The position numbers were made by a program, and so were the translations under genes. A DNA stretch of 64,000 nucleotides from Pricia mediterranea. GTDB lineage: Bacteria > Bacteroidota > Bacteroidia > Flavobacteriales > Flavobacteriaceae. The stretch spans positions 1,362,501 through 1,426,500 of the forward strand of contig NZ_JAVTTP010000001.1 in assembly GCF_032248455.1 (NCBI RefSeq), in the 5' to 3' direction. The notes under the pieces were generated by a model that was not told where the DNA came from, made no database searches, and saw nothing but the letters and a program-made list of their open reading frames with translations. This document shows positions 1 to 11,771 of this stretch, one piece after another (the first letter of the stretch is position 1; every line of letters begins with the position of its first letter).

Positions 1-1288
<1,288 letters not shown>

Positions 1289-1300
1289 CTTTTGGGCCTC

Positions 1301-1410
1301 CCGCGGGCCAGGCCCGCGGAAGACGTATGCGTGTTCTTGCTCTAGTACTCTTTACTTAAAATTCGTGTTTCTTGCTTTCAGTATGCGCACCTGCCGCAAG
1401 GCAGGTGCGC
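1301..1410 (-). other. 23S upstream processing stem-loops in the rRNA spacer
   Basis: Two perfect hairpins lie just upstream of 23S. At 1301-1319, CCGCGGGCC is followed by one base and its reverse complement. At 1385-1410, GCGCACCTGCC and its complement close a GCAA loop. Their position in the transcribed spacer suggests RNA folding or processing signals for the 23S precursor; that role is inferred. Confidence 0.5.
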
Positions 1411-1420
1411 CCTGTCCCAA

Positions 1421-1433
1421 TATGTCAATGAAC
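1421..1433 (-). promoter_or_regulatory. boxA-like antitermination site before 23S
   Basis: On the minus strand this reads GTTCATTGACATA. It resembles the rRNA boxA element of E. coli (TGCTCTTTAACA) and occurs again, identically, in the 16S leader at 3654-3666. One copy in the leader and one in the 16S-23S spacer is the arrangement known for rRNA antitermination. Function is inferred from sequence and place. Confidence 0.5.
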
Positions 1434-1453
1434 CTTTTGCCCGTTGGGGCCTG

Positions 1454-1527
1454 TGGAGAATATCGGAGTCGAACCGATGACCTCCTGCGTGCAAGGCAGG
1501 CGCTCTAGCCAGCTGAGCTAATCCCCC
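1454..1527 (-). tRNA. tRNA-Ala (TGC)
   Basis: Minus-strand cloverleaf starting GGGGGAT. The acceptor stem GGGGGAT pairs with ATTCTCC (two G-U pairs), the discriminator is A, and the anticodon loop CTTGCAC carries anticodon TGC. The T arm has GGTTCGACTCC. The 3' CCA is not encoded. It lies in the 16S-23S spacer after tRNA-Ile, the usual Bacteroidetes order. Confidence 0.96.
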
Positions 1528-1530
1528 ATA

Positions 1531-1570
1531 TACTAGTAGTTAGTACATAGTAGTTAGTAGTTAGTACAAC
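1531..1570. repeat. Short degenerate TAGTAGTTAGTA repeats between the two spacer tRNAs
   Basis: The 12-mer TAGTAGTTAGTA occurs twice in full, with further overlapping GTAGTTAGTA units, within 40 bases between tRNA-Ala and tRNA-Ile. It looks like slippage-type intergenic sequence. No function is proposed. Confidence 0.5.
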
Positions 1571-1657
1571 TACCGCCCGACCCCTAGAATTTCCAATACC
1601 TTATTGTAAAGAACCTCGTACCGCGCGCCGTGAACGGCACCCCGTACATTCCTTGCG

Positions 1658-1731
1658 TAGTCTCAGGCAGACTCGAACTGCCGACCTCTACATTATCAGT
1701 GTAGCGCTCTAACCAGCTGAGCTATGAGACT
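1658..1731 (-). tRNA. tRNA-Ile (GAT)
   Basis: Minus-strand cloverleaf. The acceptor AGTCTCA pairs perfectly with TGAGACT, the discriminator is A, and anticodon loop CTGATAA carries GAT between stems CTACA and TGTAG. T loop is TTCGAGT. CCA is not encoded. It is the first tRNA downstream of 16S in the rRNA operon. Confidence 0.96.
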
Positions 1732-1950
1732 CCGTGGCCTTTGCGGCGCATGGTGGCCGTGCTCGCGCAGGCCGCGCCCGGGACGCCAGGCCCCGCTATA
1801 TAACGTAATACCATGGAGACGCGTTCCTCTCGTTACGGGGGAACCGGCAATGAAACAGAAAAAAAAAGAAAAATGAGGGCGCGACGGGCCGCGGACGGGC
1901 CCCTCGGGGCGGACTGCGCCCCTCCCCCCGCGCTCGGGGGGAAAGCTCTA

Positions 1951-3480
<1,530 letters not shown>

Positions 3481-3653
3481 TGTGCGTTAAATGTATTCGC
3501 GCACCGCCGACCGAAGAGCCCGAACCGGGCCCGTCGCTCCTCATCGTTCCTAAAATTCTCTGTCCCGGACCGCAAATGAAAAAACGGCCCGGATATTATA
3601 TGGTTCCTTCCCCGGGCCTTTCGGCCAGGGGTCGTTCTGTATTGTCTCCACAG

Positions 3654-3666
3654 TATGTCAATGAAC
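3654..3666 (-). promoter_or_regulatory. boxA-like antitermination site in the rRNA leader
   Basis: Minus-strand GTTCATTGACATA, identical to the copy before 23S at 1421-1433. It lies about 175 nt upstream of the 16S 5' end and about 60 nt downstream of the likely transcription start. This is the classic place for an rRNA boxA. Confidence 0.5.
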
Positions 3667-3728
3667 TTCCTATCTCAAATCCGCCCCGAAAGAACCGAAT
3701 GTTCCTCCTGTGTCTCTCAAAGCGGGTG

Positions 3729-3759
3729 CAAATATAAGAGGGTTTTTTAGTTTGCACAA
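3729..3759 (-). promoter_or_regulatory. rRNA operon promoter (Bacteroidetes type)
   Basis: Minus-strand -7 box TATATTTG at 3736-3729 fits TAnnTTTG exactly. A TTG at 3759-3757 lies 20 bp upstream, within the known -33/-7 spacing of this phylum. The predicted start near 3722 gives a leader of about 240 nt before 16S. No other promoter-like match is as good in this leader. Confidence 0.6.
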
Positions 3760-3872
3760 CCCCTAACAGAAAAAATTTTCTAAAAATTCGCCCAAAATTT
3801 CATCCAAACTTGAGGGCCATTCCATAACCCTATATCCTTCAATAGCTTACCAAGAACATAGGGCAGAAAATA

Positions 3873-6239
3873 TTATGAAAAAAAGTTCCAGACCAGACCG
3901 AACCGGATTACAAAATCCCGGTACGGGTAATTCGGCGCGGCGTAATAATTCTTGGTTTCCCCAAAAAAGGTATTAAAATGTTCGGCCTTAAGATATATCC
4001 TAGTTTGCTGCACTTTGGCGTTGATGAAGAAATCGAGCATAGGAAATGCCCCGAGCTTTTCTTCGTTCTGGATATAGAACTCTCCCAAAAGCGGATTATA
4101 GGCATCCATAGTATACGCGGTAAAATATTTGAACGTGATACCCGTCTGCAGGAACATGGCCTTTTTAAAAACATCCGAAGAAAAGTATAAGGTATTCCGG
4201 GTCACCAGTTCGGGCAGGTTCAGCACCTCTTCGTTCTGCGATACATTCTGGTACATTAAGGTATTGTGGAGTGCGAATTTCCCCAACCGGAATTCTTTTG
4301 TATAGGTAAGCTTCGTATGGTTAATTACGTTGTCTTCTTGATAGGGCTTCACAATCGAAGTCTGGACGCCTTCCCCTGGCACGAAATTCGGATCGGTACC
4401 AAAATAAGAGTAATTGTCGACGGTCGTATAATCGAGTGTCAGGTCTCCCCAAATATCGGAGCCCATAGCAAACCCTAGACCACACACCTGCTCCTTATCG
4501 AAGCTGTCAAGGTTCGACCAGTTGTATTCCGTATAATCACTTTGATACAACAAATAATTAAAGTTCGGCATACGGGTAGAAGCATGGGCCGATGCGCTTA
4601 TCTCGAACCCATCGTTCAATCGATATCCGACGGATGCCTTCAACAGGTCGCCCCCAAGTTTACCGGATACATTATACTTGACCTCCCCTTCAAGCTCAAG
4701 GCCCCGAATCTTTTTTTCGTACTGGGCTCCGATGGCTATTTCGGTTCCCTTTAGCCGGTTCGGAATGCGTCTACCGTCTTCGGTAATCAGAATGCTGTTA
4801 AAAAAGTAATTGTAGTCATAGGCGGAAAGATTTCCTTGCAACCTGCCCAAGGTAGCGTTATAAAACTCGACATTGACCTGGTTGTACATGGTCTTCAATC
4901 TGGCCTTATCTTCAATGGCCGGCACCAATCGATCGCCAAAATAGAAACTCTGTTGGGATTGGCCAAAGGTGTAATATTTGGTCTCATAATTGAAAACATG
5001 CCCGATTCCCAATGATGTTTTTTCGACGAGGCTCGAATCTTGATTTCGCTTCAGCAGCTTATACGAATGGTCGAAATAATAACGCTTCCCCAAAATCTTG
5101 TTATCGGCATCATTGAATCGAACATCGACCTTGTTGCGCTCATTGAACTCGGGATCGCCCGCTTCGAACTGCTCTTCTTTATTGATCAGACCCCCGTTTG
5201 CTTGGGTTTCGATATCCTGGGCGGCGATATGGGCCCGTATTCGATATCTTCCATTTCTAGTGCCATAATTTGTGGTGGTACGGAAATTTCCTGATTCGGC
5301 CTGATCGGAAAGGTATTTGCCCAAAGATCGAAAACCTTTGTAGGCCAGTGAAAAGTTCAACCGCGGAGAGGTATTAAAAGTCAAGGTCGCATCCAACAGC
5401 TGCCCCTCCTCAAAGGTAGTCTTGAAGAAAAGATCGCTCATCGGGGTGGCTACATTGTAGTAGTCAATATCCCGGACTTCCATATAATTGTAATTCAATG
5501 CGGTCGCACCCAACTTCGGATAAAAGACATCTGCCTGTAGATCGACGCCCAATTTGTTATAGGGTTGCCCCACGTTGGCAAATGGCATAAGCTCAAAATT
5601 ATCGCGCCTCAGATAATTATACTTAAATTCCTTTTGGATGGTCAGGGTAGTGTCGAGATAGGTGGTATCGCGGGCATACGAAATAATCTTGTAGTCCCTA
5701 ATAGTAATCGCTTCGGGAGATATTATTTTTTCCCTAGGAAATTTCCGTCTTCTTTTTTTAGAGGCGGACCCGGCCTGCGCTTGAAGTTGGCGAAGGGAGT
5801 CTCCGCGAACCGATGGCAAATCACTGATGCCCAACAAGGGGACATCCATTTTTTTATAGGATGGAACGGAATCTTTTGGGATGGTCAATGGAACCTTTTG
5901 GTTTACGAGGGATGAATCCGCCTTTTGAGCGGATGGGATAGTATCTTCGCGGATCAAGATCGGAAGCTTGTTCTTGACCGCGGACGTATCCTTGACACGA
6001 ATCGATGGAACGGAATCCGTTGTTCGCGACGGGGGAATGGAATCTTCCTGGGCCAAAATCGGAAAGCTTAGGAAAAGGGCAAGGATGGGCAAATAGTCCT
6101 TCCAAGAGCCAATTTCAGGAACACATGCCCCGAGGATGCCTCGCGACCGCCCTTCGATGGCTCGGGTCCCGGTTTCAAATTTCAAACTCCAAATTCCAAA
6201 TTCCAAATTCCAACAAAAATTATAACGGGCCCGCAACAT
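3873..6239 (-). CDS. Putative outer-membrane porin (Porin_10-like)
   Basis: Long aromatic, beta-strand-rich protein (up to 788 aa) ending in Phe-Phe-Ser, as expected of a Bacteroidota putative porin. After a hydrophobic signal segment ending ILAQ (about residue 64) comes a Ser/Pro/Thr-rich linker with four imperfect (E/K)DS(I/V)PxS units, then the basic KKRRRKFPREK stretch and the barrel. The start is uncertain. The ATG at 6239 adds about 45 residues before the signal segment, partly encoded by a degenerate GGAATTT repeat, and no better ATG lies nearer. Transcribed with or after the upstream SusCD pair but with its own promoter candidate at 6323-6358. The family is thought to form outer-membrane channels; substrate unknown. 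Confidence 0.8.
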   Translation of the reverse strand: MLRARYNFCWNLEFGIWSLKFETGTRAIEGRSRGILGACVPEIGSWKDYLPILALFLSFPILAQEDSIPPSRTTDSVPSIRVKDTSAVKNKLPILIREDTIPSAQKADSSLVNQKVPLTIPKDSVPSYKKMDVPLLGISDLPSVRGDSLRQLQAQAGSASKKRRRKFPREKIISPEAITIRDYKIISYARDTTYLDTTLTIQKEFKYNYLRRDNFELMPFANVGQPYNKLGVDLQADVFYPKLGATALNYNYMEVRDIDYYNVATPMSDLFFKTTFEEGQLLDATLTFNTSPRLNFSLAYKGFRSLGKYLSDQAESGNFRTTTNYGTRNGRYRIRAHIAAQDIETQANGGLINKEEQFEAGDPEFNERNKVDVRFNDADNKILGKRYYFDHSYKLLKRNQDSSLVEKTSLGIGHVFNYETKYYTFGQSQQSFYFGDRLVPAIEDKARLKTMYNQVNVEFYNATLGRLQGNLSAYDYNYFFNSILITEDGRRIPNRLKGTEIAIGAQYEKKIRGLELEGEVKYNVSGKLGGDLLKASVGYRLNDGFEISASAHASTRMPNFNYLLYQSDYTEYNWSNLDSFDKEQVCGLGFAMGSDIWGDLTLDYTTVDNYSYFGTDPNFVPGEGVQTSIVKPYQEDNVINHTKLTYTKEFRLGKFALHNTLMYQNVSQNEEVLNLPELVTRNTLYFSSDVFKKAMFLQTGITFKYFTAYTMDAYNPLLGEFYIQNEEKLGAFPMLDFFINAKVQQTRIYLKAEHFNTFFGETKNYYAAPNYPYRDFVIRFGLVWNFFS
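6187..6217. repeat. Degenerate GGAATTT tandem repeat inside the porin 5' end
   Basis: The plus strand shows repeated AAATTCC/AAACTCC units in tandem. Read on the minus strand they give the LEFGIWSLKF-like residues near the N terminus of the porin frame. This kind of heptad repeat is typical of intergenic sequence, so its presence in the coding frame casts doubt on the ATG at 6239. Confidence 0.5.
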
Positions 6240-6322
6240 GCCGAAACGGTTGCGACAACACGAGAAATCCCGAAAAGGTTTACAGGGCCATTTTCCTTAA
6301 AGCCGGAAAACCACCTCGCGGG

Positions 6323-6358
6323 CAAAGTTAATTTTTTTGTTGCTAACTAAATGCAAAA
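6323..6358 (-). promoter_or_regulatory. Candidate promoter for the porin gene
   Basis: Minus-strand -7 box TAACTTTG (6330-6323) matches TAnnTTTG. TTTTG at 6358-6354 could be the -33 box, with a spacing at the long end of the accepted range (23 bp). It lies directly after the susCD terminator, which supports separate transcription of the porin. Start would be near 6316. Confidence 0.45.
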
Positions 6359-6369
6359 GTTTTGCCATC

Positions 6370-6399
6370 AAAAAACCCCCGCCGAATTGGTAGGGGTTT
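6370..6399 (-). terminator. Rho-independent terminator of the susCD operon
   Basis: On the minus strand AAACCCC and GGGGTTT form a 7-bp stem round a 13-nt loop and are followed by further T residues. It starts 22 nt after the SusD stop codon. Confidence 0.65.
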
Positions 6400-6420
6400 G
6401 GTAAAGTTATTTCCGATGGT

Positions 6421-7812
6421 TTAGTATCCGGGATTCTGAACTAGATTTTCATTCAAGTCCAATTCATTAACAGGAATCGGAAAAATGACCTTGTCCTGAC
6501 CGGGAGCCGACTCGGATACTTTTGGCATTCCCTCACGCCTTAGGTTCATTTCGTTTCGAAGCAGGTCCATTCTTCTATGGCCTTCAAATGCCAATTCTTT
6601 TCTTCTTTCGGTAAGAATCTGATCCAAATCAACACTAGCCAGATCTGTCAAACCGGCACGCTGCCTCAATGCATTGATATCGTTAACGGGAGTATCACCG
6701 ATAGCGGTGCCCCCCCTTAAATTTGCCTCGGCCCTGGTTAAATACATTTCGGTAACCCTCAACACGGGAGCGTTGTCGGTGTTGGTAACCCCATCGGGAA
6801 ATTTACTTGTAAATTCACGTTCTGTTCCCAAGGCATCGGCTCCTATTTGTGTGAGAGCAGAAAATCGAAGATCTCCCGCCTCTTCCGCGAATGCGGCCAA
6901 CAAATTATCGGAGTATGGTGCATCGCCCCTACCGTCTGGAGTTGGATTGGTAAGCCCAGAAAAGCCTTCATTGCTATCCTGGCCATCTGCGGCGGTATTA
7001 ACAAGGGTGAAATAGAATTCGTTGTCCAAGGAATTGAAGAACTGGTAATCGGGCGCAAGCTCGTACGCAGCATTCTGGATAGCTCGGTTGGCGTAATCAG
7101 CGGCCGGACCAAATTTATCCTGATACAGATAAAGTCTTGCCAAAAGAGCATGGGCCGCACCTTTTGTGGCTTTACTTTTATCCGTATCGTCCAAACTGGG
7201 TATAGCGTCCAACAAATCTTGTTCTATTTGTGCCTGCACTTCGTTCAAGGTAGCCCGAGAAGGAAAGTCAGGCTCACCCAGTTCGAAAGGCTCCAAGACC
7301 AAAGGAACAGCCGGTGTAGTTCCCCCTGAAACCTGAATTGGTTGCGAATACCAGTTGGATAGGTTGAAGTAAATTAACGCCCTCATAAACTTCGCTTGTG
7401 CAATGGCGTTATTTCTTTCAGACTCGGTAAACTCGGGATCATCCACTAAGGGAACGTTTTTAATGACCAAGTTGGCTGTGCCAATAGTTTCGTAGCTATC
7501 GTCCCACAGGGCACTGATTGAAGTATTATCGGCTAGAGTGGAATAGTTCTTTACTTCGTTGAACGTTGGAAAAGATCCCACAAAGTCGATATTATCCGAT
7601 TGCCAGTCTCCAGCTAATTGCCATGTTCCATTTAGAACATCGTCTTGTTGTGCCGCACTATAAACCCCGGTCAATACTCCAAGTGCAGTAGTCTTGTTCG
7701 AGAAAGCTACCTCTTGCGTAAGCCTATCTTCGGGGGCAAGGTCCAATTGGCTATCACAGGATAGGACCACAAGGCCCAGCACTGATGCTATGGTTAAAAT
7801 TGTATGTTTCAT
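6421..7812 (-). CDS. SusD/RagB family outer-membrane lipoprotein
   Basis: 463 aa. The N terminus has a lipoprotein signal with lipobox VLSC (Cys about 19), so the mature protein is lipid-anchored on the cell surface. The body has tetratricopeptide-like helices (SAQQDDVLNGTWQLAGDWQ; AKGAAHALLARLYLYQDKF-type segments) and the C-terminal SusD signature ILTERRKELAFEGHRRMDLLR, with the usual late PIPVNELDLNENLVQNPGY end. SusD proteins bind a glycan or peptide and cap a SusC channel. It is 12 nt downstream of susC in the same operon. No glycoside hydrolase adjoins the pair, so the ligand cannot be named. Confidence 0.93.
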   Translation of the reverse strand: MKHTILTIASVLGLVVLSCDSQLDLAPEDRLTQEVAFSNKTTALGVLTGVYSAAQQDDVLNGTWQLAGDWQSDNIDFVGSFPTFNEVKNYSTLADNTSISALWDDSYETIGTANLVIKNVPLVDDPEFTESERNNAIAQAKFMRALIYFNLSNWYSQPIQVSGGTTPAVPLVLEPFELGEPDFPSRATLNEVQAQIEQDLLDAIPSLDDTDKSKATKGAAHALLARLYLYQDKFGPAADYANRAIQNAAYELAPDYQFFNSLDNEFYFTLVNTAADGQDSNEGFSGLTNPTPDGRGDAPYSDNLLAAFAEEAGDLRFSALTQIGADALGTEREFTSKFPDGVTNTDNAPVLRVTEMYLTRAEANLRGGTAIGDTPVNDINALRQRAGLTDLASVDLDQILTERRKELAFEGHRRMDLLRNEMNLRREGMPKVSESAPGQDKVIFPIPVNELDLNENLVQNPGY

Positions 7813-7823
7813 CTCTTTTTTTT

Positions 7824-10796
7824 TTAAAATGTTAGTCTAAGACCTAAAAGGTAGGTCCTTGATTGAGGTGCGGTAAAAAAGGTCTCTCCCTGTCTTCCGT
7901 TGTCGATAGAATCCGTTACTTCCGGGTCAATTCCTTCCAAATCATCGGCTTTTATAGTAAAGACGTTGTTGGCGGTAGCGTAGAGTCTGACACCTTTTAT
8001 TATTCCGAACTGATCGGCATATCTAGCCGGTATGGTATATCCTAGCGTAATATTTTTCAACCTCGCAAACGATCCATCCCTTAGCTGCAGGGTTGATCTT
8101 TGGGCGAAGGTATCAAAGGTTGGACTGTCAAAGGAGGGAACATATGCGTTATCTCCCGGATTTCTCCATACATCCAACAAGGCCGTTCTGTTATTAAAGG
8201 TACTGGCCGGATTATCGGTAAATCGGAGACCGGATACGTAGATATCATTCCCGTAACTGAAATTGAAGAAAAAATTAAGGTCAAAATCCTTATATCTCAA
8301 GCTATTTCTAAATCCGCCGACAAAATCCGGATTGGCATCACCGGCGAGCACCCTATCGGCCGAAGTCGGGGTAGTTGTTGGATTCCCGTCAATATCAAGC
8401 CATTCCGCATCGCCGGTCTGGGGATCAACCCCTTTATAGCGAACAAGATAAAAGCTGTTTACCGAAGAGCCTTCGACTGCCCGTTGTACCGTCGTGGCTG
8501 AAATAAACCTTCTCCCCTGATCGTCTAAATTGGCTCCCGGAAGTGAAAGCACTTCATTTTTGTTGATACCTACATTCAATGAAGACGTCCAACTAAAGTC
8601 TTCCCCTCTGATTATATCCGCAGATAGGTCCACATCGAAGCCACGGTTTTCCATTTCGCCCACGTTGTCAATGATAAAGTTCAGTCCTCCGTTAGTTTGG
8701 GGTATGGGCACTTCCAAAATCAAATCAGTTGTTTTCTTGTTATAGTAATCCACATTTAGTCGGACTCGATTTTCCATAAATGCCGCTTCGAAACCTATAT
8801 CGTATGATTCAGACCTTTCCCATTGCAAGTCGGGGTTACCCGCCCCAAGTTGTCTTAGCCCTGAAGCACCGTTATAGTTTGATACTACATCGCCCTCAAA
8901 GCGCTCCAAAGCAGCAAAATCCCCAATTCTATCGTTACCTGAAGTACCATAATTTCCTCGTATTTTAAGCGTATTGATCCAATCTGCATTCTCCATAAAC
9001 GCTTCACTGGACAACAGCCATGCGCCACCAACTGCCCAAAATGTTCCGTACTTGTTATTAGCACCAAAACGTGAAGAACCATCTCTTCTGACCGAGCCTT
9101 CAAGAATATATCTATTATCAAAAGAATAGTTGGCCCTGCCAAAATAACCTACCAATCTGCTTCCGGTCACCTCATTATTGGTAGTACCCGGTGTTGAGGC
9201 AGAGATAGTATTTATTTGCTGATCCGATAAAAACCCGGTCGCGTCCACCTCGATATTCCGCACCTCGGTCTGTTCGTAAGACATTCCCGCTACAGCACTC
9301 AAATCATGAACACCGGCAAACGTCTTGTTATAATTCAAGGTGTTGGTAAAGATGTATTTATTCTGTTGGTTGACGATATCTTCAGCAAAACCATCCGGAG
9401 AATTTATTTCAAATGATCTACTAAATTCTTCTAATGTGACGCGATCAATACCGAAATCCGTTCTAAAAGTAAGATTATCGACGATGTCGAATTCCCCGTA
9501 TATGTTACCGGTGGTTCTAAAACTATTGGCATCGGTTATATCCAGATCTTCTATTGCAATTACGTTGGCAATAAACCCTGTATTTACGTAATCTCCATTT
9601 TCATCGAAAGGTTCCACCCATGGTTGTTGGAGGAACGCCGAAGTCATGGGTGCAAAGGTAGAATTTTCCGCTCCAACCCTATCGTTTCTGGTTTCCGAAA
9701 CACCAAGATTGACGCCGACCCTCATTTTATCACTTACGTCGTGGGCCAAGTTGAACCTTCCGCTTAATCTGTTCAAATTATTTCCAATAATAAAACCCTG
9801 TTGATCTTTATGGGTAAGGCCTAAGAAGAAAGTGGTTTTTTCGCTACCCCCGGTCACGCCTACATTGAGGTCGCTTGAGAGTCCCGTTCTTACAACATTA
9901 GAAGGCCAATCGAAAGAACCTTGTGGAAAATCGGTCACAGCCGCACCAGTACCATTTTCGACAAGATAGTTTCTAAACTGATCGGCGTTCATCATCTCAA
10001 AAACATCCGTACTTTTAGACCAGGAAGTATTGAGTTCCAATGTAACCTTGGTGTCCTGATTTTTTCTACCGGATTTAGTGGTAATCAATACCACACCGTT
10101 AGAACCTCTAGAACCATATACGGCAGTCGCCGCCGCATCTTTTAGAACCGAAAAAGATTCGATATCATTAGGGTTGATATCGGCCAATGGATTTAGTCCC
10201 TGACCTCCTTGGGCTTCGGTTACCACCTGATCGTTCAATGGAACCCCATCGACAACAAAAAGAGGTCGGCCCCCTGATGAAATCGAGGCAACCCCCCTAA
10301 TTTTGATAACTGGCGCCGCGCCTAGAATACCCGAGGAATTAACCACCTGAACACCAGAGGCCTGACCCTGAAGTAATTCCTGTGGTGAAACGGCTGGAAT
10401 ATCACGAATGTTCTCATTGCTGACCGTAGAAACACTTTGTACCAGTTTTTCTCTACTTTGTTGACCGTATGCAATGACCACCACCTCTTCCAGAGCCTGC
10501 GTATCTTCTTGCATCTGGACATTTATCGTATCGTCTTCGCCTACCGTTCGTTCTACGGTGGCCTGACCAATATAACTGAATCGAAGGGTTTGGCCTTCTT
10601 CGACATCGATGGAATAGTTGCCATCAAAATCGGTCTGGGTTCCGGTCGTCGTGCCTGTCACAACCACGGAAACCCCTGGTAACGGCAACTCGTTCTGGTC
10701 GGTCACTTTACCAGTAACCGTTTTCTCCTGGGCATAGGTAAAGCCCACACACAACATCAATACAGATGCTATGATCCATTTGGATTTCTGTCTCAT
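7824..10796 (-). CDS. SusC/RagA family TonB-linked outer-membrane transporter
   Basis: 990 aa. A signal peptide ends FTYAQ (about residue 22). It is followed by a CarboxypepD_reg-like domain (about 26-105; GVSVVVTGTTTGTQTDFDG), the TonB-box/plug region with VVVIAYG, VSTVSNENIRDIPAVSPQELLQG and the signature LKDAAATAVYGSRGSNGV (about 218-235), then a beta barrel ending TYLLGLRLTF with C-terminal Phe. This family imports oligomers through the outer membrane using TonB energy together with its SusD partner, encoded 12 nt downstream. No anti-sigma factor or ECF sigma gene is adjacent. Length is normal for the family. Confidence 0.95.
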   Translation of the reverse strand: MRQKSKWIIASVLMLCVGFTYAQEKTVTGKVTDQNELPLPGVSVVVTGTTTGTQTDFDGNYSIDVEEGQTLRFSYIGQATVERTVGEDDTINVQMQEDTQALEEVVVIAYGQQSREKLVQSVSTVSNENIRDIPAVSPQELLQGQASGVQVVNSSGILGAAPVIKIRGVASISSGGRPLFVVDGVPLNDQVVTEAQGGQGLNPLADINPNDIESFSVLKDAAATAVYGSRGSNGVVLITTKSGRKNQDTKVTLELNTSWSKSTDVFEMMNADQFRNYLVENGTGAAVTDFPQGSFDWPSNVVRTGLSSDLNVGVTGGSEKTTFFLGLTHKDQQGFIIGNNLNRLSGRFNLAHDVSDKMRVGVNLGVSETRNDRVGAENSTFAPMTSAFLQQPWVEPFDENGDYVNTGFIANVIAIEDLDITDANSFRTTGNIYGEFDIVDNLTFRTDFGIDRVTLEEFSRSFEINSPDGFAEDIVNQQNKYIFTNTLNYNKTFAGVHDLSAVAGMSYEQTEVRNIEVDATGFLSDQQINTISASTPGTTNNEVTGSRLVGYFGRANYSFDNRYILEGSVRRDGSSRFGANNKYGTFWAVGGAWLLSSEAFMENADWINTLKIRGNYGTSGNDRIGDFAALERFEGDVVSNYNGASGLRQLGAGNPDLQWERSESYDIGFEAAFMENRVRLNVDYYNKKTTDLILEVPIPQTNGGLNFIIDNVGEMENRGFDVDLSADIIRGEDFSWTSSLNVGINKNEVLSLPGANLDDQGRRFISATTVQRAVEGSSVNSFYLVRYKGVDPQTGDAEWLDIDGNPTTTPTSADRVLAGDANPDFVGGFRNSLRYKDFDLNFFFNFSYGNDIYVSGLRFTDNPASTFNNRTALLDVWRNPGDNAYVPSFDSPTFDTFAQRSTLQLRDGSFARLKNITLGYTIPARYADQFGIIKGVRLYATANNVFTIKADDLEGIDPEVTDSIDNGRQGETFFTAPQSRTYLLGLRLTF

Positions 10797-10822
10797 TTAA
10801 GTAGATTTTTGAATTAGCCCCG

Positions 10823-10854
10823 CAAAAATCTTAAATTTCCGTTAACAAAACAAA
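10823..10854 (-). promoter_or_regulatory. Candidate promoter for susCD
   Basis: Minus-strand TTTG at 10854-10851 is 20 bp upstream of GATTTTTG at 10830-10823, which differs from TAnnTTTG in one base. It would give a leader of about 20 nt before the susC ATG. The surroundings are AT-rich, so chance matches are possible. Confidence 0.35.
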
Positions 10855-10978
10855 AAAATATAACAAAGCCAGGGTCGATTTGTTAAAAAAACAGGCGTTT
10901 TTACGATTAATTTACTATGCAGGCATAATAAATAAGGATTATTCAAAAGGTTTCCATGATGTTATTCAGATTAAACGA

Positions 10979-10986
10979 TAATTTTG
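10979..10986 (+). promoter_or_regulatory. -7 box of rnhB
   Basis: TAATTTTG matches TAnnTTTG exactly and lies 18 nt before the ATG at 11005. It overlaps the in-frame TTG at 10984, so that TTG would not be transcribed and cannot be the start. No clear -33 box was seen. Confidence 0.45.
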
Positions 10987-11004
10987 TCGCGAACGCTACC
11001 TTCT

Positions 11005-11604
11005 ATGCTTAAGAAATATCACACCACCATGCTTGGGGAAGCCGGCACCGATGAGGCCGGGCGGGGTTGTTTGGCAGGACCGGTAACCGCCGCAGCGGTC
11101 ATTTTGCCGGAAGGTTTTGCCAACGACATGCTCAATGATTCAAAATTGCTTTCCCATAACAATCGTACTATTCTTAGACCGTTAATCGAAACGGGATGCG
11201 CCGGGTTCGGGGTCGCCCATATCCATCCTGAAAAAATCGATGAAATCAATATTCTCAATGCGGCTATCCTCGCCATGCACCAAGCCATCGACCGATTGAC
11301 TATTTTCCCAAAATTCGTTATCGTAGATGGAAATAAATTCCGTCCTTATAGAGAAATTCCGTATGAATGCATCGTTAAAGGGGACAGCAAATACATGAGC
11401 ATTGCAGCAGCCTCCGTGCTCGCTAAGACCCATCGGGATGCCTACATGGCCGAACTCCACGAGAAATATCCGGTGTACAACTGGAAGAAGAACAAGGGGT
11501 ATCCGACCAAAGAACACCGTGAGGCCATCCGGGAGTACGGACTTTCCCCCTACCATAGAAGAAGTTTTCGGCAGTTGCCGGAGCAGATGGCTTTGACATT
11601 ATAG
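11005..11604 (+). CDS. rnhB: Ribonuclease HII
   Basis: 199 aa from the ATG at 11005. The signature EAGTDEAGRGCLAGPV gives the catalytic Asp16 and Glu17. DSKLLS, VDGNKF and the KGDSKYMSIAAASVLAKTHRD block complete the active site of class II RNase H, which cuts RNA in RNA-DNA hybrids, including single ribonucleotides, in the cytoplasm. The in-frame TTG at 10984 adds seven residues but lies inside the promoter candidate. The gene stands alone between the divergent susCD and the convergent lipB. Confidence 0.95.
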   Translation: MLKKYHTTMLGEAGTDEAGRGCLAGPVTAAAVILPEGFANDMLNDSKLLSHNNRTILRPLIETGCAGFGVAHIHPEKIDEINILNAAILAMHQAIDRLTIFPKFVIVDGNKFRPYREIPYECIVKGDSKYMSIAAASVLAKTHRDAYMAELHEKYPVYNWKKNKGYPTKEHREAIREYGLSPYHRRSFRQLPEQMALTL

Positions 11605-11771
11605 TTCGAACTGGAAGTAAAAATCGTCAAATCTCAAATTTTTCTTCACGGGACCGGTCGAAGGTCGAAAGCCCAACTTTGATGAGCAGCATGGCGTTGA
11701 CGGAGTTTATCAATGTGGCGAAACCTCAAAACACTAAGTTCGTTTTGAAGTATTGGAGAACCGAGGAGGCG

